Shown: piece after piece, positions 1 through 6,390 of the stretch | How the letters are laid out: every line of letters begins with the position of its first letter | Numbering within the stretch: the first letter of the stretch is position 1 | NCBI GenBank assembly: GCA_027318945.1 | Contig: DAHVOF010000211.1 | Span: 1 to 15,708 of the forward strand | Direction: 5' to 3' | DNA length: 15,708 nt | DNA from: Actinomycetota bacterium | Lineage (GTDB): Bacteria; Actinomycetota; Acidimicrobiia; Acidimicrobiales; Acidimicrobiaceae | Translations under genes and position numbers: made by a program | The notes under the pieces: model-generated | Seen by the model: only the letters and a program-made list of their open reading frames with translations | Told to the model about the DNA's origin: nothing | Databases searched by the model: none

Positions 1-1290
1 GTAGACTCCTGCAGCAGCCTCTAGCGCACTTATGCCTAACGGTTGCGCAATCTGGCGTTCCATAGATTCAAAGGCCAGTTGACGCGAGATCGACATCTGG
101 CCGCCCAGGAAGTGGTTGGCATCTATATAGCCGAGTATCACGTCGGCATCGGTAACGGTGGGTATAGTGCCACCGCGGTTGTAGCAAACAGGTCCTGGCC
201 GTGACCCCATGCTTCGTGGCCCCACGTTCAGGGTGCCTATCTCGTTCAGCCAAACGGCGCTTCCTCCTCCGGCGCCGACGGTCACTATTTCAACCGTGGG
301 AATGGCGACCATCTGGCGTTCAATGACCGTCTTCGGGGCGGTGAGCGGTCTGCCATTTATAACCAATCCGACATCAAAACTTGTTCCCCCCATGTCGGTG
401 GTGATCAAATTTGGCTCGTTCATGATCTGGCCAAGTTTTTGGCTCGCGACCACTCCTCCGACGGGGCCGGAGAACAGGGTGGTGATCGGGATACGCTCGA
501 TCTCGCGGGCGGGAGCGAGTCCCCCAATTGATTGCATAATTAGTGGCTCCATGCTGAAGCCCGCTGCAGCAAGATGCTTTCGGATTCCCTTTGCGTATTG
601 TTCGAAAACCGGGCCCAGATACGCATTTATGACCGTGGTATTCGTCCGCTCATATTCCCTGATGACTGGAACCAGGTCGCTGGAGGTAACTACAAAAAGA
701 TTTGGATGGTTCGCCCGAGCGATCTCTGCTGCCCGACGTTCATGAGCAGGATTTCTGAAAGACCATAGGAAACAGATGGCAAGCACCTCGATACCGATGG
801 CGACCAACTCATCCAGCGCTCCTTCAACGCTGGATTCGTTTAGCGGCGCGACCACGTTTCCGTAGGCGTCTATTCGTTCTACGATCCCTCGGACCAGCTC
901 TGTCGGGACTATCGCCGTCGGCGGTTCCGCGTTGCGGTAATCGTACAGCTGGTCTTCCTCAAGGCCAATTGTACGGCCAAGGACTCTGGCAATGGCCAGG
1001 GTGTCTTCGAAGCCAGCGGTGGTAAGAAGACCGGTGCGCGCTCCACTGCGTTCGATCATCGCATTAGTCGTGACGGTTGTGCCGTTATTAAGCATCACTG
1101 CGCCGGAAAGCACATCCTCGAGGGTTAGACCGGCCAGTCTTGCCGTAGCTTCGATAGCGTTGACCACTCCTTCCGGTAGATTCTCCGGTGTCGAGGGAGC
1201 CTTGCCTATGTGCGGGTTACCGTACTCATCCCAAAGCACGGCATCGACAAAGGTACCGCCAGTATCGGTCGCAACAAGGAATCGAGCCAA
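1..1290 (-). CDS. Hydantoinase/oxoprolinase family protein, HyuA-like (N-terminal 430 codons)
   Basis: An open frame runs without a stop from 1290 to the window edge; translation is 430 complete codons and the 3' part lies outside. The only start after the in-frame upstream TGA is TTG at 1290-1288, with a GAGAGG-like ribosome site about 11 nt upstream. The protein opens with the phosphate-binding motif DTGGTF at residues 9-14 (Hydant_A_N) and carries the second motif DMGGTSFD at about 299-306, in the Hydantoinase_A core. Both are typical of the ASKHA-fold HyuA family, usually 650-700 aa. Family members are ATP-dependent: hydantoinases, 5-oxoprolinases, and acetone or acetophenone carboxylase subunits. 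The substrate cannot be read from this part. A HyuB partner would be expected downstream, outside the window. It lies on the nadAB strand but is separated from nadB by 420 bp, so co-transcription is uncertain. Confidence 0.88.
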   Translation of the reverse strand, partial: MARFLVATDTGGTFVDAVLWDEYGNPHIGKAPSTPENLPEGVVNAIEATARLAGLTLEDVLSGAVMLNNGTTVTTNAMIERSGARTGLLTTAGFEDTLAIARVLGRTIGLEEDQLYDYRNAEPPTAIVPTELVRGIVERIDAYGNVVAPLNESSVEGALDELVAIGIEVLAICFLWSFRNPAHERRAAEIARANHPNLFVVTSSDLVPVIREYERTNTTVINAYLGPVFEQYAKGIRKHLAAAGFSMEPLIMQSIGGLAPAREIERIPITTLFSGPVGGVVASQKLGQIMNEPNLITTDMGGTSFDVGLVINGRPLTAPKTVIERQMVAIPTVEIVTVGAGGGSAVWLNEIGTLNVGPRSMGSRPGPVCYNRGGTIPTVTDADVILGYIDANHFLGGQMSISRQLAFESMERQIAQPLGISALEAAAGVY

Positions 1291-1710
1291 TTGTCAGTCT
1301 GCCTCTCAAAAATAAATCAGGATCTCGGTTGTCGGTTGTCAGTTTGAGGAGCGCCGGTGCCGCTGCGGCTGGTAAAGGCGATTAAGTGGCGTGAATCCAT
1401 AAAACGACTACTCGGATCGCGGGTGATAGAAGCGCGGCCGCCTGCTATCGAATTCAAGGTAGATACAGCGAAAGATGGCTAGCGAACCCCCTAACAAGCT
1501 ACGGGCTATTTCTATCTCCGATTCTGCCAACATAATCTGCTCCGAACCGAAACGCTGCCCGCCGCCTTGCGAATCAAAACATCGGGAAGAGGATCCTCTT
1601 ATCCCGGAGTGCAGGTATTCGCCAGGTCCGCGTTGATTAGCGGATGGCAGGAGCCGGTGGATTACTTTCTCGCCGATGAGACATGTCTGGATCGCGCGCT
1701 GTTAGTCGAG
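1291..1710. other. 420-bp gap between nadB and hyuA-like gene
   Basis: There is no long gene here and no convincing terminator for nadB. On the minus strand it contains a 41-codon ORF with a good ribosome site (1408-1533, listed separately). Other structures are a perfect 14-bp palindrome AAGAGGATCCTCTT at 1587-1600, a 10-bp palindrome AGACATGTCT at 1679-1688, and a tandem heptamer GGTTGTC at 1327-1340. The sequence TTGTCAGTCTG at 1291-1301 recurs with one mismatch at 1336-1346. The repeats lie just upstream of the hyuA-like start and could be regulatory. No clear -10/-35 pair was found. Confidence 0.4.
1408..1533 (-). CDS. Candidate small protein, 41 aa, unknown
   Basis: An ATG at 1533-1531 is preceded by GGAG with a 6-nt spacer, one of the cleaner ribosome sites in the window. 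The frame stays open for 41 codons to TAG at 1410-1408. The product begins with an acidic helix-like stretch (MLAESEIEIARSLL), has a hydrophobic middle (LAIFRCIYLEF) and ends basic and aromatic (RRPRFYHPR). I recognise no family. It lies on the same strand as nadB and the hyuA-like gene and could be part of their transcript. A 14-bp palindrome sits about 54 bp upstream of the ATG. The ORF is short enough to be chance, so the ribosome site is the main support. Confidence 0.3.
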   Translation of the reverse strand: MLAESEIEIARSLLGGSLAIFRCIYLEFDSRRPRFYHPRSE

Positions 1711-3204
1711 TTAGTCTCTCGCCGAATCTTCGCGTAAATTGCATTGCTCTATATGCATTGCGTCGACACGCATTTCGGGATAGTCGGTGCGGTAATGCGA
1801 GCCTCTACTCTCTTGCCTCTTGAGAGCACCGTTCAAAATCATTAGAGCTATTAGCCGCAAGTTTTCGGTTTCAGCCTCGGCAGCGTTTCTCGCCGTAGAG
1901 ATTGGAAGCTCTGATATCTTGGTGAGACCGGTGGAAAGGCCCTTTTCATCTCGTGCTACAGACGCAAACTTGGTCATGGTTGTCCGTATATGCCGTCGGA
2001 CTTCTGCTGGGGTGCCAGGAACCGCCGTCGGCTCAGGCTTCTGCAAACTTGCTGAACCGCTGGATTCCACAGCTTTGCCTGCGGCGCGTGATCCCATGAC
2101 AAGACCTTCCAGAAGGCTATTCGAAGCAAGCCGATTGGCGCCGTGGAACCCTGTGCTTGCAGCCTCGCCTACCGCATAAAGGTTTGTCAAGGAAGTTGCT
2201 CCGAAGTCGTCTGTCAAGATCCCCCCCATTAGAAAGTGGGCTGCAGGCTGTACAGGTACCGGATCCGAAATCGGGTCGATGCCCAGAGCGACGATGGAGC
2301 TGTATACGGTCGGGAATTTGTGGGCAAAATCCTGAATTGGTCGCAGATCTATGTAAACTCCACCGGTTTCAAGGGTCTCTTGGTAGATCGATCGGGAGAC
2401 TATGTCTCTGGGAGCAAGCTCACCTGCAGGATCGTACCTTTTCATGAAGCGTTCGCCGCGATTATTGATCAACTCCGCTCCTGCGCCTCTGCAGGCCTCG
2501 GATATCAGGCCTCCATTTGCGAGCACCGTCGGGTGAAATTGTACGAGCTCCATGTCCCTCACTAGGGCCCCGCTCCGGTAGGCCAAGGCTATGCCGTCTC
2601 CGGTAGACTCCGCAGGATTGGTCGTAAATGAGTAAACCTGGCCGATTCCGCCCGTGGCGATAACCGTGGATCCAGCATTTATAGCAAGGGGACTGCCTGG
2701 GTTCCCGTCTTTCCAAAAGACGGCGCCGGCTACGGAGCTTCCATCCGAAATTAGGTGAGCGGCATAGTGATTTTCAAGCGTTGATACCTCTGTAGGTAGA
2801 TGGTCGTGAAGAAAGGTGATTAGATGGAGTCCGCTTTCGTCTCCGTTGATATGGAGAACTCTGGGCTTTGAATGCCCACCCTCGAGCGCCGGGTCGGGAT
2901 CAAAATGGACGCCAAGCTCGATGAGATGCCCCAGCTGCTCCAGCGCTTCCGTAAGAATAGTCTTTGAGACTCTCTCGTCGACGAGCCCCCTCCCTGCTTT
3001 GATGGTATCCCTCAAATGACTAGGTATGTCGTCGGAATCGGACGGGAAAGCGACTCCTCCCTGCGCCCATCGCGTTGAACCGCTGAGAAGCCTGGTCTTT
3101 GTGACGAGCGTGACTCGGGCACCGAGACTCGCTGCGTGCATAGCGGCGTATGAGCCGGCTACGCCTGAACCGATTACGAGAATATCGGTGTAGCTGTCTT
3201 CCAT
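1711..3204 (-). CDS. nadB: L-aspartate oxidase (NadB)
   Basis: A 497-aa FAD enzyme that oxidises L-aspartate to iminoaspartate, the first step of de novo NAD synthesis; the product is passed to NadA. The FAD-binding Rossmann motif is IGSGVAGSYAA (residues 11-21). It is followed by the family signature GSTRWAQGGVA (42-52), HSKPRVLHINGDESG (111-125, active-site region shared with succinate dehydrogenase/fumarate reductase flavoproteins), QFHPT, and the C-terminal ANRLASNSLLEGLV substrate/FAD motif. The C-terminal RGSHYRTDYP segment is also typical. The ATG at 3204 follows the nadA stop by 16 bp, and GGAGAG overlaps that stop, so the two genes should be co-transcribed and probably coupled. No nadC follows, unlike many bacterial nad operons. 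At 497 aa it is slightly shorter than the E. coli enzyme but has all the core motifs. Confidence 0.95.
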   Translation of the reverse strand: MEDSYTDILVIGSGVAGSYAAMHAASLGARVTLVTKTRLLSGSTRWAQGGVAFPSDSDDIPSHLRDTIKAGRGLVDERVSKTILTEALEQLGHLIELGVHFDPDPALEGGHSKPRVLHINGDESGLHLITFLHDHLPTEVSTLENHYAAHLISDGSSVAGAVFWKDGNPGSPLAINAGSTVIATGGIGQVYSFTTNPAESTGDGIALAYRSGALVRDMELVQFHPTVLANGGLISEACRGAGAELINNRGERFMKRYDPAGELAPRDIVSRSIYQETLETGGVYIDLRPIQDFAHKFPTVYSSIVALGIDPISDPVPVQPAAHFLMGGILTDDFGATSLTNLYAVGEAASTGFHGANRLASNSLLEGLVMGSRAAGKAVESSGSASLQKPEPTAVPGTPAEVRRHIRTTMTKFASVARDEKGLSTGLTKISELPISTARNAAEAETENLRLIALMILNGALKRQESRGSHYRTDYPEMRVDAMHIEQCNLREDSARD

Positions 3205-3220
3205 AACCTCAAAGTCTCTC

Positions 3221-4141
3221 CTATCCGACCGCGATCATCGATTCCAGCGCGTTCCTGGCCTTCTCGGAGATGTCTGGGTCGATTTCGACCTTGAACTGGT
3301 CCATTAGAAGGGAGTCACGAATCTTTTCAAGGGTGATCATTTTCATGTATTCGCACACAGCGGAATCCTTTACCGGGAAGAATCGCTTTTCGGGTGAGAA
3401 TTTTTGTAGCCGATGCAGGATGCCCACCTCGGTTGCCACTACGAATTCCTCGGCTTCCACGCTTTGAGAGTACCTAACCATTCCCTCCGTGGACATTATC
3501 TTGGCGTCGGGCTTAAGGTAAAGGCACGCGCTACCGCAACTGCATTCCGGATGGATGAGAAATTCCGCTTTGGAGTGCTCAGACAGTCTAAGGTTGATCT
3601 CTTTTTCGCCTATCCCGGCATGGACATGGCATTCGCCAAGCCAAAGATTCATCTTGCGGCCCGTCTCTCTCTCAACGTGCGCCCCCAGGAACATGTCTGG
3701 CACGAAGAAGATCGGCCGGTTCGGGTCGAGGGCCGACACTACCGAGACGGCGTTTGCACTCGTAACGCAGACGTCGGCGAGAGCCTTTACTTCAGCGGTT
3801 GTGTTCACGTAGGCGACTACTAGACCGTCAGGATTACTGTCTTTCCATGCTCGTACGTCGTCAGCCGCAATGGTGTCGGCAAGTGAGCAACCCGCATCGG
3901 GGTCTGGAATCAAGACCGTCTTTTCGGGGTTGAGTATCGCCGCAGTCTCCGCCATAAAATGAACTCCGGCAAACACAATCACCTGCGCGTCGGTTTTCGC
4001 AGCTTCTCTGGAAAGGCCTAACGAATCTCCGACGAAATCCGCAATGTCTTGGACCTCGTCCCTCTGGTAAGAATGTGCCAAGATTATGGCATTGCGCACC
4101 TTCTTGAGGTCCTGTATCTGATCAAAAAGCTCTGTGTACAT
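3221..4141 (-). CDS. nadA: Quinolinate synthase A (NadA)
   Basis: The 306-aa [4Fe-4S] enzyme condenses iminoaspartate with dihydroxyacetone phosphate to give quinolinate. The start was set at ATG 4141 (MYTELFDQIQ), because the 29 upstream codons back to 4228 are low-complexity and unlike the family, and because a purine-rich AGGAAAAGAAAG tract lies just before this ATG. Diagnostic motifs are ILAHSYQRDEVQDIADFVGDS (20-40 region), GVHFMAETAAIL (59-70), VTSANAV (126-132) and LIHPEC (195-200). By alignment from memory with E. coli and Thermotoga NadA, the cluster ligands should be Cys85 (GCSLAD), Cys171 (GECHVH) and Cys263 (before EYMKMITL). Extra cysteines at 200, 202 and 206 (HPECSCGSAC) are not canonical ligands. 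It is the first gene of the nadA-nadB pair and is divergent from the gene at 4459. Confidence 0.95.
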   Translation of the reverse strand: MYTELFDQIQDLKKVRNAIILAHSYQRDEVQDIADFVGDSLGLSREAAKTDAQVIVFAGVHFMAETAAILNPEKTVLIPDPDAGCSLADTIAADDVRAWKDSNPDGLVVAYVNTTAEVKALADVCVTSANAVSVVSALDPNRPIFFVPDMFLGAHVERETGRKMNLWLGECHVHAGIGEKEINLRLSEHSKAEFLIHPECSCGSACLYLKPDAKIMSTEGMVRYSQSVEAEEFVVATEVGILHRLQKFSPEKRFFPVKDSAVCEYMKMITLEKIRDSLLMDQFKVEIDPDISEKARNALESMIAVG

Positions 4142-4458
4142 TTCTTTCTTTTCCTGGTGCTTACGAGAACTGTGGGCAAGCGCGCCTTGACGATGCCGTG
4201 TTCTGAGCCTAGCCGTGAGTGTCGGCAAAGATAAAGTCCGTGAAAGGGATCAATCATGCCGACTGTCCAGCGAAACCGGGAAAGGGATCCATTCGGAGGA
4301 TTACCCGACGGTTGGCAAACAAAAGCAAAGAGTCGTCGTTAGGCCTCACTGGCAGTATAAGGCGAATCCACAGGCTATCCGCAGAGAAACCCGATTCGAA
4401 GGAATACATGATGGGTGCAGCCCGATAGCGAACCTTAGCATTCGCTGAGGCAAGGGCG
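4142..4458. other. Divergent intergenic region, nadA / membrane protein
   Basis: This 317-bp spacer must hold the promoters of nadA (leftward) and of the gene at 4459 (rightward). I see no credible ORF and no consensus promoter. A 10-bp direct repeat GAAAGGGATC occurs at 4242-4251 and 4280-4289, 38 bp apart, about 100-150 bp upstream of the nadA ATG. It is a candidate regulator site. Near the right end an inverted repeat, AGCGAA (4427-4432) and TTCGCT (4441-4446), sits just before the ribosome site of the rightward gene. Confidence 0.4.
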
Positions 4459-4917
4459 ATGCCTGACGAAAGCATGCGCACGGACCCGTATACACTAGAT
4501 CAGGTGAACTTCGTTATGGGCGAGAGGCTGACCGATAAGAATCGCGGGTTCGAGAGTCGAATGTCTGCGGTGATGCGGCGCATCCTGCGAGTACCCGAAG
4601 TTGACAGGTGTCCTGCCGAGGATAGGAAGGCAGAAAGGCTGTTCAGCTTCGCAATACTGATTTCCGCCTTGCGCTGCACGCTCAGCTACGTGATTCTCCC
4701 GTTCGTGATACCGCTGTTCGGGCTGGGTGCTACCGTGGGCGTTGGTCCGGTGATTGGAATCCCTCTCGGAGCCGTGGCGATTTTTTTTGACGTGAAGGGA
4801 ATCCGGCGCTTCTGGGTAGCGGAGCACCGCTATCGCTGGCAGATGACGGTCATTTACCTTTTGGTAATAATGCTTGTTCTCTTTTTGGTCCTTAGGGATA
4901 TCGTCAATTTGGCTTAG
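4459..4917 (+). CDS. Small integral membrane protein, 152 aa, unknown
   Basis: I do not recognise a family. About 60 soluble, charged N-terminal residues, rich in Arg, Asp and Glu, are followed by three hydrophobic segments at roughly 62-88, 90-111 and 130-146. Short loops separate them; the one before the last helix is basic and aromatic (RRFWVAEHRYRWQ). The first ATG at 4459 has AAGGG and GAGG just upstream; a second ATG at 4474 is possible but has a poorer site. There are no catalytic motifs, and cysteines are found only at 51 and 73. It is divergent from nadA and followed by a strong hairpin (4951-4978), so it is probably a single-gene unit. The coherent hydrophobic pattern and good ribosome site support a real gene. 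Confidence 0.7.
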   Translation: MPDESMRTDPYTLDQVNFVMGERLTDKNRGFESRMSAVMRRILRVPEVDRCPAEDRKAERLFSFAILISALRCTLSYVILPFVIPLFGLGATVGVGPVIGIPLGAVAIFFDVKGIRRFWVAEHRYRWQMTVIYLLVIMLVLFLVLRDIVNLA

Positions 4918-4937
4918 AGGGCTTTTGCGTCAAGAGA

Positions 4938-4995
4938 AAGTGCTTCTACCGCTTGCCGTGCCACCCACGCGTGCAAGCTTCTACCTAGGGCACTT
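4938..4995 (+). repeat. Nested hairpin flanked by 9-bp direct repeats
   Basis: Twenty bases after the stop of the 4459 gene lies an outer inverted repeat, AAGTGC (4938-4943) with GCACTT (4990-4995). Inside it, two exact copies of GCTTCTACC (4942-4950 and 4977-4985) flank an inner hairpin. That hairpin has arms GCTTGC (4951-4956) and GCAAGC (4973-4978), continued by CGTG/CACG around a CCACC loop, with a 3-nt CGT bulge. It could act as a transcription terminator, although no T tract follows, or be a small mobile or palindromic element. Confidence 0.5.
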
Positions 4996-5044
4996 CTTGC
5001 GGCGAGGACCTCTGTCTCTATGGGTGCCTTGAGCCTGCTGGGAC

Positions 5045-5158
5045 CCTGGTGTATTCTGTGCCGGTAACAGAATCCCATTCCAGGCTGGCACTCCTTTGCA
5101 GCCTGAAGCTACGGTTATGAGCCCTAGAGGTTTGGGAAGCGACCGCGAAGATCGGTCG
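5045..5158 (+). promoter_or_regulatory. Structured leader upstream of the dienelactone hydrolase gene
   Basis: Several perfect inverted repeats crowd the sequence before the GTG at 5206. ATTCTGT (5053-5059) pairs with ACAGAAT (5067-5073) around a 7-nt loop. An outer CCTGG (5045-5049) can pair with CCAGG (5080-5084). CAGGCTG (5081-5087) can instead pair with CAGCCTG (5099-5105) around a loop containing CTCCT. CGACCG (5140-5145) pairs with CGGTCG (5153-5158). The second and third pairings share bases and exclude each other, as in an attenuator or riboswitch. It matches no riboswitch class I know. The structure is seen; the regulatory role is inferred. Confidence 0.4.
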
Positions 5159-5205
5159 GTTCTGTTCATGGGCGATTTGCGAGTTTACGAGAGGAGAACT
5201 CAATA

Positions 5206-5952
5206 GTGAGCGATCAGATGCTCGCCGAGACGGTCGAGATAAAGGGATTTGGCGAGGATAGTTTGGAAGCTTATTTTGCAAGGCCGACGGGTCAAGGCCC
5301 GTATGGCTCTGTAGTGGTTATTCACCACATGCCAGGATATGACGAAGCGACAAAGGAGATCACTCGGAAGTTCGCGTTTCATGGTTACCAGGCAATATGT
5401 CCGAATCTATACAGCCGAGAAGCTCCTGGAGCTGCTCCTGACGATGCAGCTGCCACTGTGAGGGCGCTGGGTGGGGTGCCGGATGAGAGGCTTGTCGGCG
5501 ACGTAAAGGGCGCGGCCGATTATCTTCGATCTCAGCCGGCGTCAAACTCCAAGGTCGGTGTGATTGGATATTGCTCTGGGGGGCGACAGACGTTCCTTTC
5601 GGCCTGCAGTCTCGATGACCTAGATGCGGCAGTTGTCTGCTATGGCGCGTTCATCGTGTCTGACGCGCCACCGGAGATGCCAATGGCGCTGAAGTCGCTG
5701 CTCCACCTCACTCCTAATGCCTCTTGTCCGATACTTGGACTTTTTGGGGCCGAAGATAAATTCCCATCGCCAGACCAGGTGGCTCGTTTGGATTCCGAGC
5801 TCGAGAAATATTCCAAAGAGCACGAATTTCATACTTACGAGGGTGCCGGACATGCATTCTTTGCGGTAGACAGACCGAGTTACAGGCCGGAGGCTGCCAA
5901 CGATGGTTGGAAACAGATCTGGACGTTCTTCGGAAGGCTTCTTTCCAGTTAG
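5206..5952 (+). CDS. Dienelactone hydrolase family protein
   Basis: An alpha/beta-hydrolase of 248 aa, the usual length for dienelactone hydrolases (carboxymethylenebutenolidases). The family's Cys-Asp-His triad is visible: Cys123 in the nucleophile elbow GYCSGG (121-126), Asp184 in GAEDKFPSP and His216 in GAGHAFF. The N-terminal VVVIHHMPGYDE (37-47 region) is the oxyanion-loop strand typical of the family. Known members hydrolyse cyclic lactones in aromatic degradation, but many homologues act on other esters, so the substrate is open. The start is GTG at 5206, chosen because AGGAG lies 8 nt upstream (5193-5197). A weaker internal ATG at 5218 is possible. A DUF6295-like gene follows after 9 bp, so the two form an operon. 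A hairpin-rich leader precedes it. There is no signal peptide, so it is cytoplasmic. Confidence 0.9.
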   Translation: MSDQMLAETVEIKGFGEDSLEAYFARPTGQGPYGSVVVIHHMPGYDEATKEITRKFAFHGYQAICPNLYSREAPGAAPDDAAATVRALGGVPDERLVGDVKGAADYLRSQPASNSKVGVIGYCSGGRQTFLSACSLDDLDAAVVCYGAFIVSDAPPEMPMALKSLLHLTPNASCPILGLFGAEDKFPSPDQVARLDSELEKYSKEHEFHTYEGAGHAFFAVDRPSYRPEAANDGWKQIWTFFGRLLSS

Positions 5953-5961
5953 GAGATTCCC

Positions 5962-6243
5962 ATGTGCACGTACTCAACCGAGCATTTGATGATCAAGGGA
6001 AGCGGTAAGGGGCCTAACGGCTGGTTTGGCGTGAAAGAGGCCACTGTTTACTTTGACCACCCGGTTCACTTGGGTGTAGAGCACAGCCTCAATATCGACT
6101 TCCTCGAACCCGAGCTCGGTCCATCTGCGCGTGTAGCGGTTGAGTTAGAGGCAGGTTCTGCCAGACGACTTGCCGAGGCGATCATCAGGGCGCTGGATCA
6201 GATGCCTGAATTGACCGGCGAGCTTGTTCGTGCCGACCGATAA
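5962..6243 (+). CDS. DUF6295-like small protein
   Basis: A 93-aa soluble protein with a strong ribosome site (AGGAGA, 5 nt before the ATG). It begins MCTYSTEHLMIKGSGKG and continues with GWFGVKEATVYFDHPVH, then LNIDFLEPELGPSARVAVEL, and ends in a predicted helix (SARRLAEAIIRAL). From memory this pattern (MCTY start, DHPVH, NIDF, GPSARVAVEL) matches DUF6295 of actinobacteria; no search was possible. The function is unknown. The conserved Cys2, His53, His56 and His60 region suggests a possible metal or ligand site, but that is inference. It sits 9 bp behind the dienelactone hydrolase gene and is almost certainly co-transcribed with it, so a shared pathway is likely. Confidence 0.75.
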   Translation: MCTYSTEHLMIKGSGKGPNGWFGVKEATVYFDHPVHLGVEHSLNIDFLEPELGPSARVAVELEAGSARRLAEAIIRALDQMPELTGELVRADR

Positions 6244-6321
6244 CGCATGTGTCTCAGGAAAATCAGGTCAACATAAAACTGGCTTGTGCCGCAAGATCCG
6301 GGCGGCATTTGACTACGAGCA

Positions 6322-6345
6322 AGTCGAAGAGGCAGACTTTCGACT
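6322..6345. terminator. Weak hairpin in convergent gap (possible terminator)
   Basis: AGTCGAA (6322-6328) and TTCGACT (6339-6345) form a 7-bp stem with a 10-nt loop. It lies between the rightward DUF6295-like gene and the leftward epimerase gene, where a shared terminator would be expected. No T run follows on either strand, so the call is tentative. Confidence 0.25.
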
Positions 6346-6390
6346 GAGGTCTGAGTATTAGATCCCTGGCGTCGAAATTTTCAGCGAACT

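Noticed and set aside
209..745. 178-codon plus-strand ORF
   Set aside because: It is antisense to the hyuA-like frame, which carries clear family motifs.
4142..4228. 29-codon N-terminal extension of NadA
   Set aside because: It is basic, unlike the family, and the ATG at 4141 gives the normal N terminus with a purine-rich ribosome site.
4254..4481. 75-codon minus-strand ORF upstream of nadA
   Set aside because: It overlaps the start of the 4459 gene and shows no family pattern; more likely promoter region.
5117..5206. 29-codon ORF whose TAG overlaps the GTG of the dienelactone hydrolase
   Set aside because: It has no good ribosome site and lies in hairpin-rich leader sequence; not supported beyond its position.
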